In this document: positions 36,295 to 44,780 of the stretch, one piece after another
Numbering within the stretch: position 1 is the first letter of the stretch
How the letters are laid out: the number at the start of each line of letters is the position of its first letter
Assembly (NCBI RefSeq): GCF_009749395.1
Contig: NZ_WBIR01000015.1
Coordinates: forward strand, 53,775 to 117,774
DNA from: Agromyces salentinus
Lineage (GTDB): Bacteria > Actinomycetota > Actinomycetes > Actinomycetales > Microbacteriaceae
Direction of reading: 5' to 3'
Length of the DNA stretch: 64,000 bases
Translations under genes and position numbers: made by a program
The notes under the pieces: model-generated
Seen by the model: the letters and a program-made list of their open reading frames with translations, nothing else
The model's database searches: none
Told to the model about the DNA's origin: nothing

Positions 36295-38043
36295 ATGACT
36301 TCAGAGACGGATGCCGCCCCCACGGCACCCGCCGCGACCGTGACGCCCGGGGCATCCGAGGTCCCCGCGACGTCGGCGACCGGGGCCCCGCAGGAGGCCG
36401 CAGCCGGTGCTGTCGGCGCCGAGGCCGACGAGCCGGGGGCGGGCCCGTCGAGCGAACCGCCGACGGACCGGGAGCCCGCGCCGCACGGGACCCGCCTCGA
36501 CGCCTGGTGGTCGCGCACGCTCTCGACCCCGCGCCGTCGCGCGCTCTGGTACTGGGGCGGCCCGGTGCTCGTCACGCTCCTCGCCGCCGTGCTGCGGTTC
36601 TGGAACCTCGGCCACCCGCAGGCGATCGTGTTCGACGAGACGTACTACGTCAAGGACGCCTGGACGCTGCTGCACCACGGCTACGAGACGAGCTGGCCCG
36701 AGGGCGCCGACGAGGCCTTCTCGAGCGGTGACACCGACTCCTTCCTCGAGGACCCGTCGTACGTGGTGCACCCGCCGCTCGGCAAGTGGATGATCGCGCT
36801 CGGCATGCTCCCGTTCGGCGCCGACAACGCGTTCTGGTGGCGTGCCTCGACGGCGCTCGCCGGCACCGCCGGGGTGTTCGTGCTCATGATGCTCGCCCGC
36901 CGGCTCTGGCCGTCGACGATCGTCGCCGTGATCGCGGGCCTGCTGTTCGCCGTGGACGGCAACGCGATCGTGATGTCGCGGGTCGCGCTCCTGGACAACT
37001 GGGTGATGATCTTCGCGCTGCTCGGCGTCTGGTTCGTGCTGCTCGACCGGTCGTGGGCACGCGAGCGGCTCGAGCGACGGCTCGACGCCTCCCGGCGGGC
37101 CGGCCACGACCCGCACTACGGGCCGGCGCTCTGGGCCAGGCCCTGGCTCATCGCGGCCGGTGCCGCCTTCGGCGCGGCATCCGCCGTCAAGTGGTCGGGC
37201 ATCTGGTTCCTCGCGGCGTTCGGCATCTACCTCGTCATCGTCGACGCCCTCGCGCGGCGCCGTGCGGGGGTGCCGCTCTACGCCACGGCCGCGATCCTCA
37301 AGCAGGCGCCGGTCACGTTCCTGCTGTACGTGCCCGTGGCCTTCGTCGTCTACCTCGCGTCCTGGACCGGTTGGCTCGTCACCGACGGCGGCTACGACCG
37401 GCACTGGGCCGACGATGCGGCCAACCGGGCGACCGGGTTCTTCGCCTGGGTGCCGACGGCGCTGCAGAGCCTCTGGCACTACCACCAGTCCGCGTACCAG
37501 TACCACGTGGGCGTGCATTCGGAACATCCGTGGCAGGCGAATCCGCTGACCTGGCTCGTCATGGGCCGGCCGACCAACATGTACTTCGCCTCGACCGAGG
37601 ACGGCTCGGGCGGGTGCGGCACCGAGACGTGCTGGTCCTCGATCATGGGCATCGGCAACCCGATCATCTGGTGGGCCGCGGCGCTCGCCTGCCTCTACCT
37701 CGTGTACCGGCTCGCCAGGTACCGCGAGTGGCAGGTCGGGCTCATCCTGCTGGGCCTCGGCGCCGGCTACCTCCCGTGGCTCATGTACCTGGACCGCACG
37801 GTCTTCCAGTTCTACTCGATCGCCTTCGAGCCGTACCTGATCCTCGCCCTCGCGGCCGTGGTGAGGCTGGTGCTCGGCCGACCCGACGACGTGTGGTGGC
37901 GCCGCGAGCGGGGCATCGCCACGGTGGCCGTCTACCTCGTGTTCGTGCTGCTCGTGTCGCTGTTCTTCTACCCCCTCTGGAGCGGCATCCCGATCACGCC
38001 CGACTACCGCCAGCTGCACTTCTGGCTCCCGAGCTGGGGCTGA
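36295..38043 (+). CDS. pmt: Protein O-mannosyltransferase (GT39)
   Basis: 582 residues. A disordered Ala/Pro/Glu-rich N-terminus (about 75 residues) is followed by a polytopic membrane enzyme. The first external loop carries the catalytic Asp-Glu (VFDETYYVKDAW) and HPPLGKWMIALG. It transfers mannose from polyprenyl-phosphomannose to Ser/Thr of secreted proteins as they are exported. Possible clients in this window are the secreted and lipoprotein products. Confidence 0.92.
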   Translation: MTSETDAAPTAPAATVTPGASEVPATSATGAPQEAAAGAVGAEADEPGAGPSSEPPTDREPAPHGTRLDAWWSRTLSTPRRRALWYWGGPVLVTLLAAVLRFWNLGHPQAIVFDETYYVKDAWTLLHHGYETSWPEGADEAFSSGDTDSFLEDPSYVVHPPLGKWMIALGMLPFGADNAFWWRASTALAGTAGVFVLMMLARRLWPSTIVAVIAGLLFAVDGNAIVMSRVALLDNWVMIFALLGVWFVLLDRSWARERLERRLDASRRAGHDPHYGPALWARPWLIAAGAAFGAASAVKWSGIWFLAAFGIYLVIVDALARRRAGVPLYATAAILKQAPVTFLLYVPVAFVVYLASWTGWLVTDGGYDRHWADDAANRATGFFAWVPTALQSLWHYHQSAYQYHVGVHSEHPWQANPLTWLVMGRPTNMYFASTEDGSGGCGTETCWSSIMGIGNPIIWWAAALACLYLVYRLARYREWQVGLILLGLGAGYLPWLMYLDRTVFQFYSIAFEPYLILALAAVVRLVLGRPDDVWWRRERGIATVAVYLVFVLLVSLFFYPLWSGIPITPDYRQLHFWLPSWG

Positions 38044-38068
38044 TTCCGGGCCGCGGCATCCGATCGGC

Positions 38069-38074
38069 TACCGT
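38069..38074 (+). promoter_or_regulatory. -10 box of the YeiH-like gene
   Basis: TACCGT ends 6 nt before an in-frame GTG at 38081 and 3 nt before the ATG at 38078. If the transcript is leaderless, the true start is the GTG. Confidence 0.35.
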
Positions 38075-38077
38075 GAC

Positions 38078-39061
38078 ATGGTGCGGGAGCGGATGCCGGG
38101 ACTCGCGGTCGCGGCCTCGGCGGCCGCCATCGCGTGGCTCGTGCACCTCGCACTGCCGGCCCTCCCACTGCTCACCGCGGCCGTCGCGATCGGCATCATC
38201 GCCGGGCAGGTGCCGCCGGTGCAGCGCCGGCTCGACGGCGTGCTCGCCCCCGGGCTCCGGGTCGCCTCCCGCACCCTGCTCCGAGTGGGGATCGTGCTGC
38301 TCGGCCTGAAGCTGAGCCTCGTCGACATCGCCGGGCTCGGGTGGGTGACGATCGCGACGACCGTCGCCGTCGTGGTGCTCACCTTCGTCGGCACGATCGG
38401 CCTGGGTCGCGCGCTGGGCCTGCCCGGTCACCAGCCGCTCCTCGTCGCGAGCGGCTTCGCGATCTGCGGCGCCTCGGCGATCGGCGCGATGGGCTCGACC
38501 GTGCGGGCACGCGACGAGGACCAGGCCGTGCCGGTCGCGCTCGTGACCCTCTGCGGCACCCTCGCGATCGCGGTGCTGCCCGCGCTGTGGCATCCGCTCG
38601 GCCTGGACGCGGTCGGATTCGGCCACTGGGTCGGCGCGGGCGTGCACGACGTCGGACAGGTCGTCGCGACCGCGCAGCTCGCGGGCCCGGCCGCCCTCGC
38701 GGTCGCCGTGGTCGTGAAGCTCACGCGCGTGCTCATGCTGGCTCCGCTCGTGGCGGTCACGGCCGCCGTGGAGCGGCGTCGGCACGTCCCGACGGACGGC
38801 AGCCGGCCACCGGTCGTCCCGCTCTTCATCGCCGGGTTCGTCGCCGCCGTGCTGCTCGCCACCTTCGTCCCGCTGCCCGAGGCGGTCCTCTCGGCCGCCG
38901 ACACCCTGCAGACGGCGGTGCTCGCGATGGCGCTCTTCGCGCTCGGTGCCTCGATCCGGTTCGCCGACCTGGCGGCCACCGGCTGGCGCGCCGTCGTCGT
39001 GGGCCTCACGTCGTGGGTGCTCGTCGCGACGCTCGCCTATGGCGCGGTGCTGCTCGGCTGA
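38078..39061 (+). CDS. YeiH/UPF0324 family putative sulfate exporter
   Basis: 327 residues and about 10 hydrophobic segments. Family features: GIIAGQ, LRVGIVLLGLKLSL, the central SGFAICGASAIGAMGSTV and GVHDVGQVVATAQ. Members are proposed anion exporters; the substrate here is not known. The start could be the ATG at 38078 or the GTG at 38081. Confidence 0.85.
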   Translation: MVRERMPGLAVAASAAAIAWLVHLALPALPLLTAAVAIGIIAGQVPPVQRRLDGVLAPGLRVASRTLLRVGIVLLGLKLSLVDIAGLGWVTIATTVAVVVLTFVGTIGLGRALGLPGHQPLLVASGFAICGASAIGAMGSTVRARDEDQAVPVALVTLCGTLAIAVLPALWHPLGLDAVGFGHWVGAGVHDVGQVVATAQLAGPAALAVAVVVKLTRVLMLAPLVAVTAAVERRRHVPTDGSRPPVVPLFIAGFVAAVLLATFVPLPEAVLSAADTLQTAVLAMALFALGASIRFADLAATGWRAVVVGLTSWVLVATLAYGAVLLG

Positions 39062-39082
39062 ACCGCACGCGGTCCGTGCGCG

Positions 39083-40051
39083 TCAGGCCACGGCGAGCAC
39101 GAGCTTGCCGCGCACGTCCCCGGCCTCGAATCGCCGCACGGCCTCGGCCGCCCGCTCGAGCGGGAACACGGCGTCGACCACCGGGCGCAGGTCGCCGGCG
39201 TCGATGCGACGGGCGAGCTCGGTGAGGTCCTCGCCGCTGCGCTTCGCGGCGAGCGGCCGGAGCCGCTGGGGAACGAAGGGCGAGACGACGGATGCCACGG
39301 CGAGGCGCCCCAACGGACCGGTGACCGTGCCGCCGCGGCCCGACGAGAGCACGAGCATGCCGTCGCGCACGAGCGAGCGGCGCACGCGGCCGAGCGGATG
39401 GTCGGCGACGAGGTCGAACACCACGTCGAACGCGCCGGCCCTCGCGGTGAAGTCCTCGCGCGTGTGGTCGATGACCTCGTGCGCTCCGAGCGCGCGCACG
39501 TGCTCTGCCTTCGTCCCGCGGCACACCCCCGTGACCTCGGCGCCCATCGCCACCCCGAGCTGCACCACGAAGCCCCCGACGCCGCCCGACGCGCCGTTCA
39601 CGAGCAGGCGCTGACCCGGCCGCAGGCCTGCCAGGCGGAGTCCCTGCAGCGCGGTGGTGCCGGACACCGGCACGGCGGCCGCATGCACCGCATCGACCGA
39701 GGCGGGCCGAAGCGCGACGAAGCGCTCGGGAACCGTCGCGTACTCGGCCCATCCGGCCTGGTCGGACTCGGCGAAGACCCGGTCGCCGACGGCGAACCGC
39801 GTGACGCCCGCCCCGACGGCGGCGACCTCGCCGGCGACATCCCGGCCGATCACGGGCTGCCGCGGCGCAGCGAGGCCGAACGCCAGCCGGATCATGCGCG
39901 GCTCACCGTGCATGATGAGCACGTCGCCGGCGCTCACCGCCGCGGCCTCGACCCGGATGAGCACCTCGCCGGCCGCGGGCCGGGGCGCCTCGATCTCCGC
40001 GAGTTCGAGGACCTGGGGCCCGCCGTAGCGGCGCATCGTGATCGCCCTCAT
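39083..40051 (-). CDS. NADP-dependent MDR oxidoreductase (quinone oxidoreductase type), copy 2
   Basis: 322 residues: GroES-like N-domain (VSAGDVLIMHGEP, GRDVAGEVAAVGAG), cofactor loop NGASGGVGGFVVQLG, and the C-terminal FEAGDVRGKLVLAV. No zinc site. It overlaps the stop of copy 1 by ATGA. The two copies share the same plan and order of motifs and look like an old duplication. Confidence 0.87.
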   Translation of the reverse strand: MRAITMRRYGGPQVLELAEIEAPRPAAGEVLIRVEAAAVSAGDVLIMHGEPRMIRLAFGLAAPRQPVIGRDVAGEVAAVGAGVTRFAVGDRVFAESDQAGWAEYATVPERFVALRPASVDAVHAAAVPVSGTTALQGLRLAGLRPGQRLLVNGASGGVGGFVVQLGVAMGAEVTGVCRGTKAEHVRALGAHEVIDHTREDFTARAGAFDVVFDLVADHPLGRVRRSLVRDGMLVLSSGRGGTVTGPLGRLAVASVVSPFVPQRLRPLAAKRSGEDLTELARRIDAGDLRPVVDAVFPLERAAEAVRRFEAGDVRGKLVLAVA

Positions 40052-41109
40052 GCGTCGGCCCGCCCGCCGGCACGGTCGGAGCCGCCGGATGCGCCGGCCC
40101 GTGCTCGCGTCGGCTGCGGGATCGGCACCAGCGGATGCACCGCGAGCACGACCGCTCCGACCTTCCGGCCGGTGCCGGCGCGCCGGTGTGCGGCCGCGAC
40201 GTCGGCGAACGCGTCGACCCGGTCGACCACGGGCGCGAAGGCACCCTCGGCCACGAGCTGCTGGAGCAGCGCGAGGTCGGCGCGCTTGGCCGCGTCGGGA
40301 CGCAGTCCCGTGAACGTGATCACCGCACGACGCCGGCCCAGCAGGCGCGTGATGGGCGACAGCAGGAGCACGCCGGCGGTCGGGACCGTCGTGGCGTAGA
40401 CGCCCCGCTTCGCGAGCGTGCGGCGGCACCGGCCGAACGAGGCGCGCCCGACGGCGTCGAAGACGAGCTCGTAGGCGTCGCGCTCGTCGGTGAACGCCTC
40501 TGACGTGTAGTCGATGACCCGGTCGGCGCCGAGCGAGCGCACGAGCGCGACGTTCGGACCGCTGGTGACCGCCGTGACCCGCGCACCCATCCACCGCGCG
40601 AGCTGCACCGCAGCCGATCCGACGGCTCCGGACGCCCCGTTGACGAGCACCCGGTCACCCGGCTTCACGCGCCCGAGGTCACGGAGGAATGGCAGCGCGG
40701 TCAGGAACCCGTCGAGCATCGCGACGGCCTCGATGTCGTCGACGCCGTCGGGGATGCGCTGGAGGGCGCCGTCCTCGGCGACGATCACGTACTCGGCGTG
40801 GGTGCCGCCGTCGACCCCGGTCACCCCGTGCACGCGATCACCGACCGCGAACGCCGTCACGCCGCCGCCGACGGCGTGGACCACGCCCGCGAAGTCCGAG
40901 CCGAGCACGGGCCGCCGTGGGCGTCGGAGGCCCGTCACGAGCCGCGCGAACCAGGGCGAACCGGCCCGGAAGGCGACATCCGACGCTCCGACCGTCGTGG
41001 TGCGCACCTGCACCCGGATCGCGCCCGGGCCGGGCGTCGGCGTCGCGAACTCCTCGAGGTGCACGACCTCGGGCGGGCCGTACCGGCGAGCTGCTGCTGC
41101 GAGCATCAT
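40048..41109 (-). CDS. NADP-dependent MDR oxidoreductase (quinone oxidoreductase type), copy 1
   Basis: 353 residues: VGASDVAFRAGSP, GSDFAGVVHAVGGG, NGASGAVGSAAVQLARWMGA. A C-terminal tail of about 30 residues rich in Arg, Ala and Gly extends past the fold. AGAGGAG sets the ATG at 41109. It follows the small XRE regulator by 34 nt and could belong to its regulon. Confidence 0.87.
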   Translation of the reverse strand: MMLAAAARRYGPPEVVHLEEFATPTPGPGAIRVQVRTTTVGASDVAFRAGSPWFARLVTGLRRPRRPVLGSDFAGVVHAVGGGVTAFAVGDRVHGVTGVDGGTHAEYVIVAEDGALQRIPDGVDDIEAVAMLDGFLTALPFLRDLGRVKPGDRVLVNGASGAVGSAAVQLARWMGARVTAVTSGPNVALVRSLGADRVIDYTSEAFTDERDAYELVFDAVGRASFGRCRRTLAKRGVYATTVPTAGVLLLSPITRLLGRRRAVITFTGLRPDAAKRADLALLQQLVAEGAFAPVVDRVDAFADVAAAHRRAGTGRKVGAVVLAVHPLVPIPQPTRARAGASGGSDRAGGRADA

Positions 41110-41143
41110 GATCACTCCTCTGACTGCACCGGCGACCGTGCGG

Positions 41144-41359
41144 TCACTCGGCGGGGTACTGGAACACGTCGTCGAGCGGGACGCCGAAGACGCGGGCGAG
41201 CTGGAACGCCAGCTCGAGCGAGGGCGAGTACCGACCCTGTTCGATCGCGATGACCGTCTGGCGGGTGACGCCCAGGCGGGCCGCGAGCTCGGCCTGGGTC
41301 ATCTCGCCGTTCGCGAAGCGCAGGGCGCGGATCGAGTTGGTCACCCTGGTCGGCTTCAC
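41144..41359 (-). CDS. Small XRE-family regulator
   Basis: 71 residues, almost only an HTH: MTQAELAARLGVTRQTVIAIEQGRYSPSL... as in YozG/Cro-like proteins. The GTG at 41359 overlaps the stop of the membrane-protein gene as GTGA. It probably represses its own operon through the repeats at 41801-41864. Confidence 0.88.
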   Translation of the reverse strand: MKPTRVTNSIRALRFANGEMTQAELAARLGVTRQTVIAIEQGRYSPSLELAFQLARVFGVPLDDVFQYPAE

Positions 41360-41787
41360 CACGACTGGAACCCGCCCACGCGGTAGGCGGCCAGCCTGGT
41401 CATGCTGGAGAGCACGGCCGAGATGACGAAGCAGAGGTAGATCGTGTTCGCGATCCAGAACCAGTCGACCTCGAGCCAGGCGAGCACCATGGCCCCGAGC
41501 GCGCCGATGATCACGAACGAGTTGCCCACCCGCTCCCCCGTGCGCTCGATCTCGCGGTCGCGCTGGTCGGCCGAGCGCTGCTCGCTCGGCACGACGATCT
41601 CGATGAGGATGCGCGAGAAGATGCCCGCGACGATCGCGCCGCCGATGGTCCACAGCATCGGTCCGACGTAGTCGACCTCGCCGAGCGGCATCGCCCAGAG
41701 CTGCGGCAGCACGAGCCACAGGTAGACGCCGTAGCCGATCACGGCGATGGCCAGGAACGACCAGACGCCTTTCTCCTCGTACGACAT
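41356..41787 (-). CDS. Small membrane protein (DUF2178-like)
   Basis: 143 residues and four predicted membrane helices (about 10-30, 43-63, 85-105 and 108-130), with a charged loop SEQRSADQRDREIERTGERVG between helices 2 and 3. GGAGG at 6-nt spacing supports the ATG at 41787. Such proteins commonly pair with small XRE regulators; function unknown. Confidence 0.8.
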   Translation of the reverse strand: MSYEEKGVWSFLAIAVIGYGVYLWLVLPQLWAMPLGEVDYVGPMLWTIGGAIVAGIFSRILIEIVVPSEQRSADQRDREIERTGERVGNSFVIIGALGAMVLAWLEVDWFWIANTIYLCFVISAVLSSMTRLAAYRVGGFQSW

Positions 41788-41800
41788 GACCGCCTCCATG

Positions 41801-41864
41801 TGTCAATGATTCTTTACATGGCGAACGTAAACGATTCTCGACTTCATGTCAATGATTGTTTACA
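41801..41864 (-). promoter_or_regulatory. Promoter with three operator half-repeats for the XRE operon
   Basis: TGTCAATGATTCTTTACA (41801-41818) and TGTCAATGATTGTTTACA (41847-41864) differ at one base. A third, partial element GTAAACGATTC (41827-41837) lies between them in the opposite orientation. On the minus strand TTGACA (41852-41847), 17 bp and TACGTT (41829-41824) make a strong promoter with start near 41817. One repeat therefore covers the -35 and the other the start site, as expected for autorepression. Confidence 0.75.
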
Positions 41865-41952
41865 CACTCGGATGCGGGCGCCGCAAGCCCGCGGACGGGT
41901 TCGCCGCAGTGCGCGCGGGGCTGCGCCGCGCCATCCGCCCGCCAGCGACGGG

Positions 41953-42282
41953 CTAGTGCCCGGCGCCGCCGTCGACGAACTTCAGGCCGACCACACAGCC
42001 GACGAGCCCGACCAGCAGCGCGATGCGCACCCACGAGACATCCGTCTCGCCCGTGACCATGGCCCACACGACCGTGAGCGCCGCACCGATGCCCACCCAG
42101 ACGGCGTAGGCCGTGCCGGTCGGGATGTCGCGCATCGCGAAGGCGAGGCCGCCCATCGAGGCGACGAGGGCGACGCCGAAGACGACCGACGGCCAGAGCT
42201 TCGTGAAGCCCTCCGAGCGACCGAGCGCGGTGGCCCAGACGGCTTCGAGCACGCCCGAGACGATGAGGACGATCCATGACAT
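41953..42282 (-). CDS. gdx: SMR family exporter, guanidinium type (Gdx/SugE)
   Basis: 109 residues, four helices. The membrane Glu lies in GVLEAVWATAL, and the SugE/Gdx-like GRSEGFTKLWPS and GTAYAVWVGIGA are present. Gdx proteins export guanidinium in exchange for protons as antiparallel dimers. The riboswitch-like element directly upstream supports the guanidinium assignment over quaternary-ammonium export. Confidence 0.88.
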   Translation of the reverse strand: MSWIVLIVSGVLEAVWATALGRSEGFTKLWPSVVFGVALVASMGGLAFAMRDIPTGTAYAVWVGIGAALTVVWAMVTGETDVSWVRIALLVGLVGCVVGLKFVDGGAGH

Positions 42283-42297
42283 GACAGCTCACTCCCT

Positions 42298-42342
42298 GAG
42301 CCAGTCTTGTCGCGTTCCGGGTACTGGGTGCCCTCGTCCGGA
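42298..42342 (-). ncRNA. Guanidine-III (ykkC-III) riboswitch
   Basis: On the minus strand from 42342 the leader reads CCGGACGAGG, then a short stem arm, GTACCCGG, and ACAAGAC before a closing arm. These are the conserved blocks, in order and spacing, of the guanidine-III aptamer (pseudoknot CCGG with CCGG). CCAGT/ACTGG replaces the middle stem by covariation. It ends next to GGGAG, the ribosome site of gdx, so guanidinium binding probably controls translation. Confidence 0.8.
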
Positions 42343-42387
42343 GTCGCCGCTCGGGCGATCTCCCCCGACGCTATCGAGGCCCGCTGA

Positions 42388-42684
42388 TCAGGCGCTGTGC
42401 ACGGGGGCGAAGTGCTCGACGACGGGGAACGGCTCGTAGAAGCCGTGCAGCAGCTCGCGCCACCGTCCGTACTCCGGCGACCCCCGGAACCCCTGCTCAT
42501 GCGCCTCGACGCTCTCCCAGTGCACGAGCAGGAGGTACTCGTTCGGGGTCTCGATCGAGCGCGAGAGGCGCAGGTCCACGAAGCCGGGCATCGACGCGAT
42601 GATCGCCTTCGCCTCGGCGAACGCCGCCTCGAACGCCGCCTCTCGGCCGGGGACGACGGGGAGCAGCGCGTGTTCGAGGATCAT
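42388..42684 (-). CDS. Antibiotic biosynthesis monooxygenase (ABM) domain protein
   Basis: 98 residues, a dimeric alpha/beta barrel domain: PGREAAFEAAFAEAKAI, GFVDLRLSRSIETPNEYLLLVHWES, HEQGFRGSPEYGRWRELL. Such small proteins are often stress-related or haem/quinone monooxygenases; the substrate is unknown. It lies upstream of the gdx leader on the same strand. Confidence 0.85.
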   Translation of the reverse strand: MILEHALLPVVPGREAAFEAAFAEAKAIIASMPGFVDLRLSRSIETPNEYLLLVHWESVEAHEQGFRGSPEYGRWRELLHGFYEPFPVVEHFAPVHSA

Positions 42685-42774
42685 CCGCCAACGCTAGCGC
42701 GCCGGGCCGCGGCATCCGCCCGATCGCATTGCACTGCATTACGCCCGTTGGCCGCCGTGCCCGGGCGGCACGGC

Positions 42775-42780
42775 TAGCGT
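42775..42780 (+). promoter_or_regulatory. -10 box of metY (leaderless)
   Basis: TAGCGT ends 6 nt before the ATG at 42787. No ribosome-binding site precedes the gene. Confidence 0.5.
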
Positions 42781-42786
42781 GGCTGC

Positions 42787-44082
42787 ATGGCAGACCGCGA
42801 ATACGGCTTCAAGACCCGCGCCATCCACGCGGGCAACATCCCCGACCAGGTGACGGGCGCCCGCGCCCTGCCGATCTACCAGTCGAGTGCGTTCGTCTTC
42901 GACGACACGGCGGATGCCGCGGCGCGATTCGCCCTGCAGAAGTACGGCAACATCTACTCGCGCCTCGCCAACCCGACGGTCGCGAGCTTCGAGGAGCGCG
43001 TGGCCAGCCTCGAGGGCGGACTCGGCGCCGTCGCCACCGCCTCGGGACTCAGCGCGCAGTACATCACGTTCGCGAGCCTCGCCGGCAGCGGCGACCACAT
43101 CGTCGCGTCCGCGAACCTCTACGGCGGCTCCATCACCCAGCTGGATGTCACGCTCCGGCGCTTCGGCATCGAGACGACGTTCGTGCGCTCCTCCGACCCC
43201 GCCGACTACGCGGCGGTCATCCAGGACAACACCAAGGCGCTCTTCGTCGAGACCATCGCGAACCCGTCGGGCGAGATCGCCGACCTCGAGGGCCTCGCCG
43301 ACGTCGCGCACGCCCACGGCATCCCGTTCATCGTCGACTCGACGCTCGCGACCCCGTACCTCAACCGCCCGATCGAGTGGGGCGCCGACATCGTCACCCA
43401 CTCGGCGACGAAGTTCCTCGGCGGCCACGGCACGACGCTCGGCGGCGTGGTCGTCGAGTCCGGCCGGTTCCACTGGCACTCCGAGAAGTTCCCGCTGTTC
43501 GGCCAGCCGGTGCCGAGCTACGGCGGCCTCGAGTGGTCGGGCAACTTCGGCGAGTACGCCTTCCTCACGCGCCTGCGCGCCGAGCAGCTCCGCGACATCG
43601 GGCCGTCGCTGGCACCGCACTCGGCCTTCCTGCTCGCTCAGGGCGTCGAGACGCTGCCGTATCGCATCCAGGCGCACATCGACAACGCTCGCGCCGTGGC
43701 CGAGTGGCTCGACTCCGACGCCCGCATCGAGAACGTGTGGTGGGCGGGCCTGGCGAACCACCCGCACCACGACCGCGCGCAGAAGTACCTGCCCAAGGGC
43801 CCCGGCTCGGTCTTCAGTTTCGAGGTGAAGGGCGGCCGCGCGGTCGGCCAGACCCTCATCGAGTCCGTCAACCTCGCCAGCCACCTGGCGAACGTCGGCG
43901 ACGCGAAGACCCTCATCATCCACCCGGCCTCGACCACCCACGCGCAGCTCACCGAGCAGCAGCTCGTGGATGCGGGCGTGCTTCCCGGCGTCGTGCGCAT
44001 TAGCGTGGGCATCGAAGACGTCGAGGACATCATCGACGACCTCGACCAGGCCCTCCGGGCCGCGACTGGAGCAGCACGATGA
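42787..44082 (+). CDS. metY: O-acetylhomoserine aminocarboxypropyltransferase/sulfhydrylase
   Basis: PLP enzyme that makes homocysteine from O-acetylhomoserine and sulfide. The 431-residue product has IYQSSAFVF and YGNIYSRLANPT (substrate/PLP binding), the PLP lysine in HSATKFLGGHGTT, and the long-form insert of MetY (HWHSEKFPLFGQPVPSYGG). It is coupled (4-nt overlap) to the CoA-binding gene. With metNIQ it covers both synthesis and uptake of methionine. Confidence 0.94.
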   Translation: MADREYGFKTRAIHAGNIPDQVTGARALPIYQSSAFVFDDTADAAARFALQKYGNIYSRLANPTVASFEERVASLEGGLGAVATASGLSAQYITFASLAGSGDHIVASANLYGGSITQLDVTLRRFGIETTFVRSSDPADYAAVIQDNTKALFVETIANPSGEIADLEGLADVAHAHGIPFIVDSTLATPYLNRPIEWGADIVTHSATKFLGGHGTTLGGVVVESGRFHWHSEKFPLFGQPVPSYGGLEWSGNFGEYAFLTRLRAEQLRDIGPSLAPHSAFLLAQGVETLPYRIQAHIDNARAVAEWLDSDARIENVWWAGLANHPHHDRAQKYLPKGPGSVFSFEVKGGRAVGQTLIESVNLASHLANVGDAKTLIIHPASTTHAQLTEQQLVDAGVLPGVVRISVGIEDVEDIIDDLDQALRAATGAAR

Positions 44083-44705
44083 GCACTGCGACCGACACCA
44101 CCACGACGGATGCCGCGGCGAACGCCGCGGCCGACGGCGACGCCTCGACCGAGACCGTCCGCCTCGTCAACGGCCTCTCCTGCGACCTGCCCGCGAGCTC
44201 GCCGCTCGCGAAGCTGCTGAAGTCGCAGCGCACCTGGGTCGGACCCGACGCCAAGCAGCGCCTGGCGATCCTCCGCGCCGCGAAGTCGGTCGCGATCGTC
44301 GGCGCCTCGCCCAAGCCGCAGCGTTCGAGCTACTTCGTCGGCACGTACCTGCAGCAGTCCAGCGACTACCGCCTGTACTTCGTGAACCCCATGGAGACCG
44401 AGATCCTCGGTCAACCCGCGTACGCGAAGCTCGCCGACCTGCCCGAGGTGCCCGACATCGTCGTGGTGTTCCGCCGCGGCAGCGACATCCCGAGCGTCAT
44501 CGACGACGTCGTCGCCGTCGGCGCGAAGACGATCTGGGTGCAGCTCGGCATCTGGAACCAGGAGGCCGCGTACGCCGGCGAGGAGCAGGGCCTCACCGTC
44601 GTCATGGACCGCTGCATCAAGGTCGAGCACGCGCGCTTCCACGGCGGCCTGCACCTGCTCGGCTTCGACACCGGTCAGATCACCGCGCGCAAGACGCTCC
44701 GCTAG
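44079..44705 (+). CDS. CoA-binding domain protein (YccU type)
   Basis: 208 residues: an N-terminal Ala/Thr-rich leader of about 60 residues, then a succinyl-CoA-synthetase-like CoA-binding Rossmann domain (SVAIVGASPKPQRSSYFVGTYL, VDIVVVFRRGSDIPSVID pattern, WVQLGIWNQEAA, VMDRCIKVEHAR). It starts inside the metY stop (ATGA). The pair is probably one transcript, but its biochemical role is unknown. Confidence 0.88.
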   Translation: MSTATDTTTTDAAANAAADGDASTETVRLVNGLSCDLPASSPLAKLLKSQRTWVGPDAKQRLAILRAAKSVAIVGASPKPQRSSYFVGTYLQQSSDYRLYFVNPMETEILGQPAYAKLADLPEVPDIVVVFRRGSDIPSVIDDVVAVGAKTIWVQLGIWNQEAAYAGEEQGLTVVMDRCIKVEHARFHGGLHLLGFDTGQITARKTLR

Positions 44706-44780
44706 CACGGCCGGCACGATGGCGCCCATCGCCAGAGGGTCAGTCCCTCGACGGCTCGAGATCTGCGCCATCATGTCCTC

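Noticed and set aside
36301..38019. 572-codon minus-strand frame opposite pmt
   Set aside because: Shadow of the mannosyltransferase gene; no recognisable domain.
42685..42786. Riboswitch or T-box upstream of metY
   Set aside because: The gene appears leaderless, so there is no transcribed leader to hold one.
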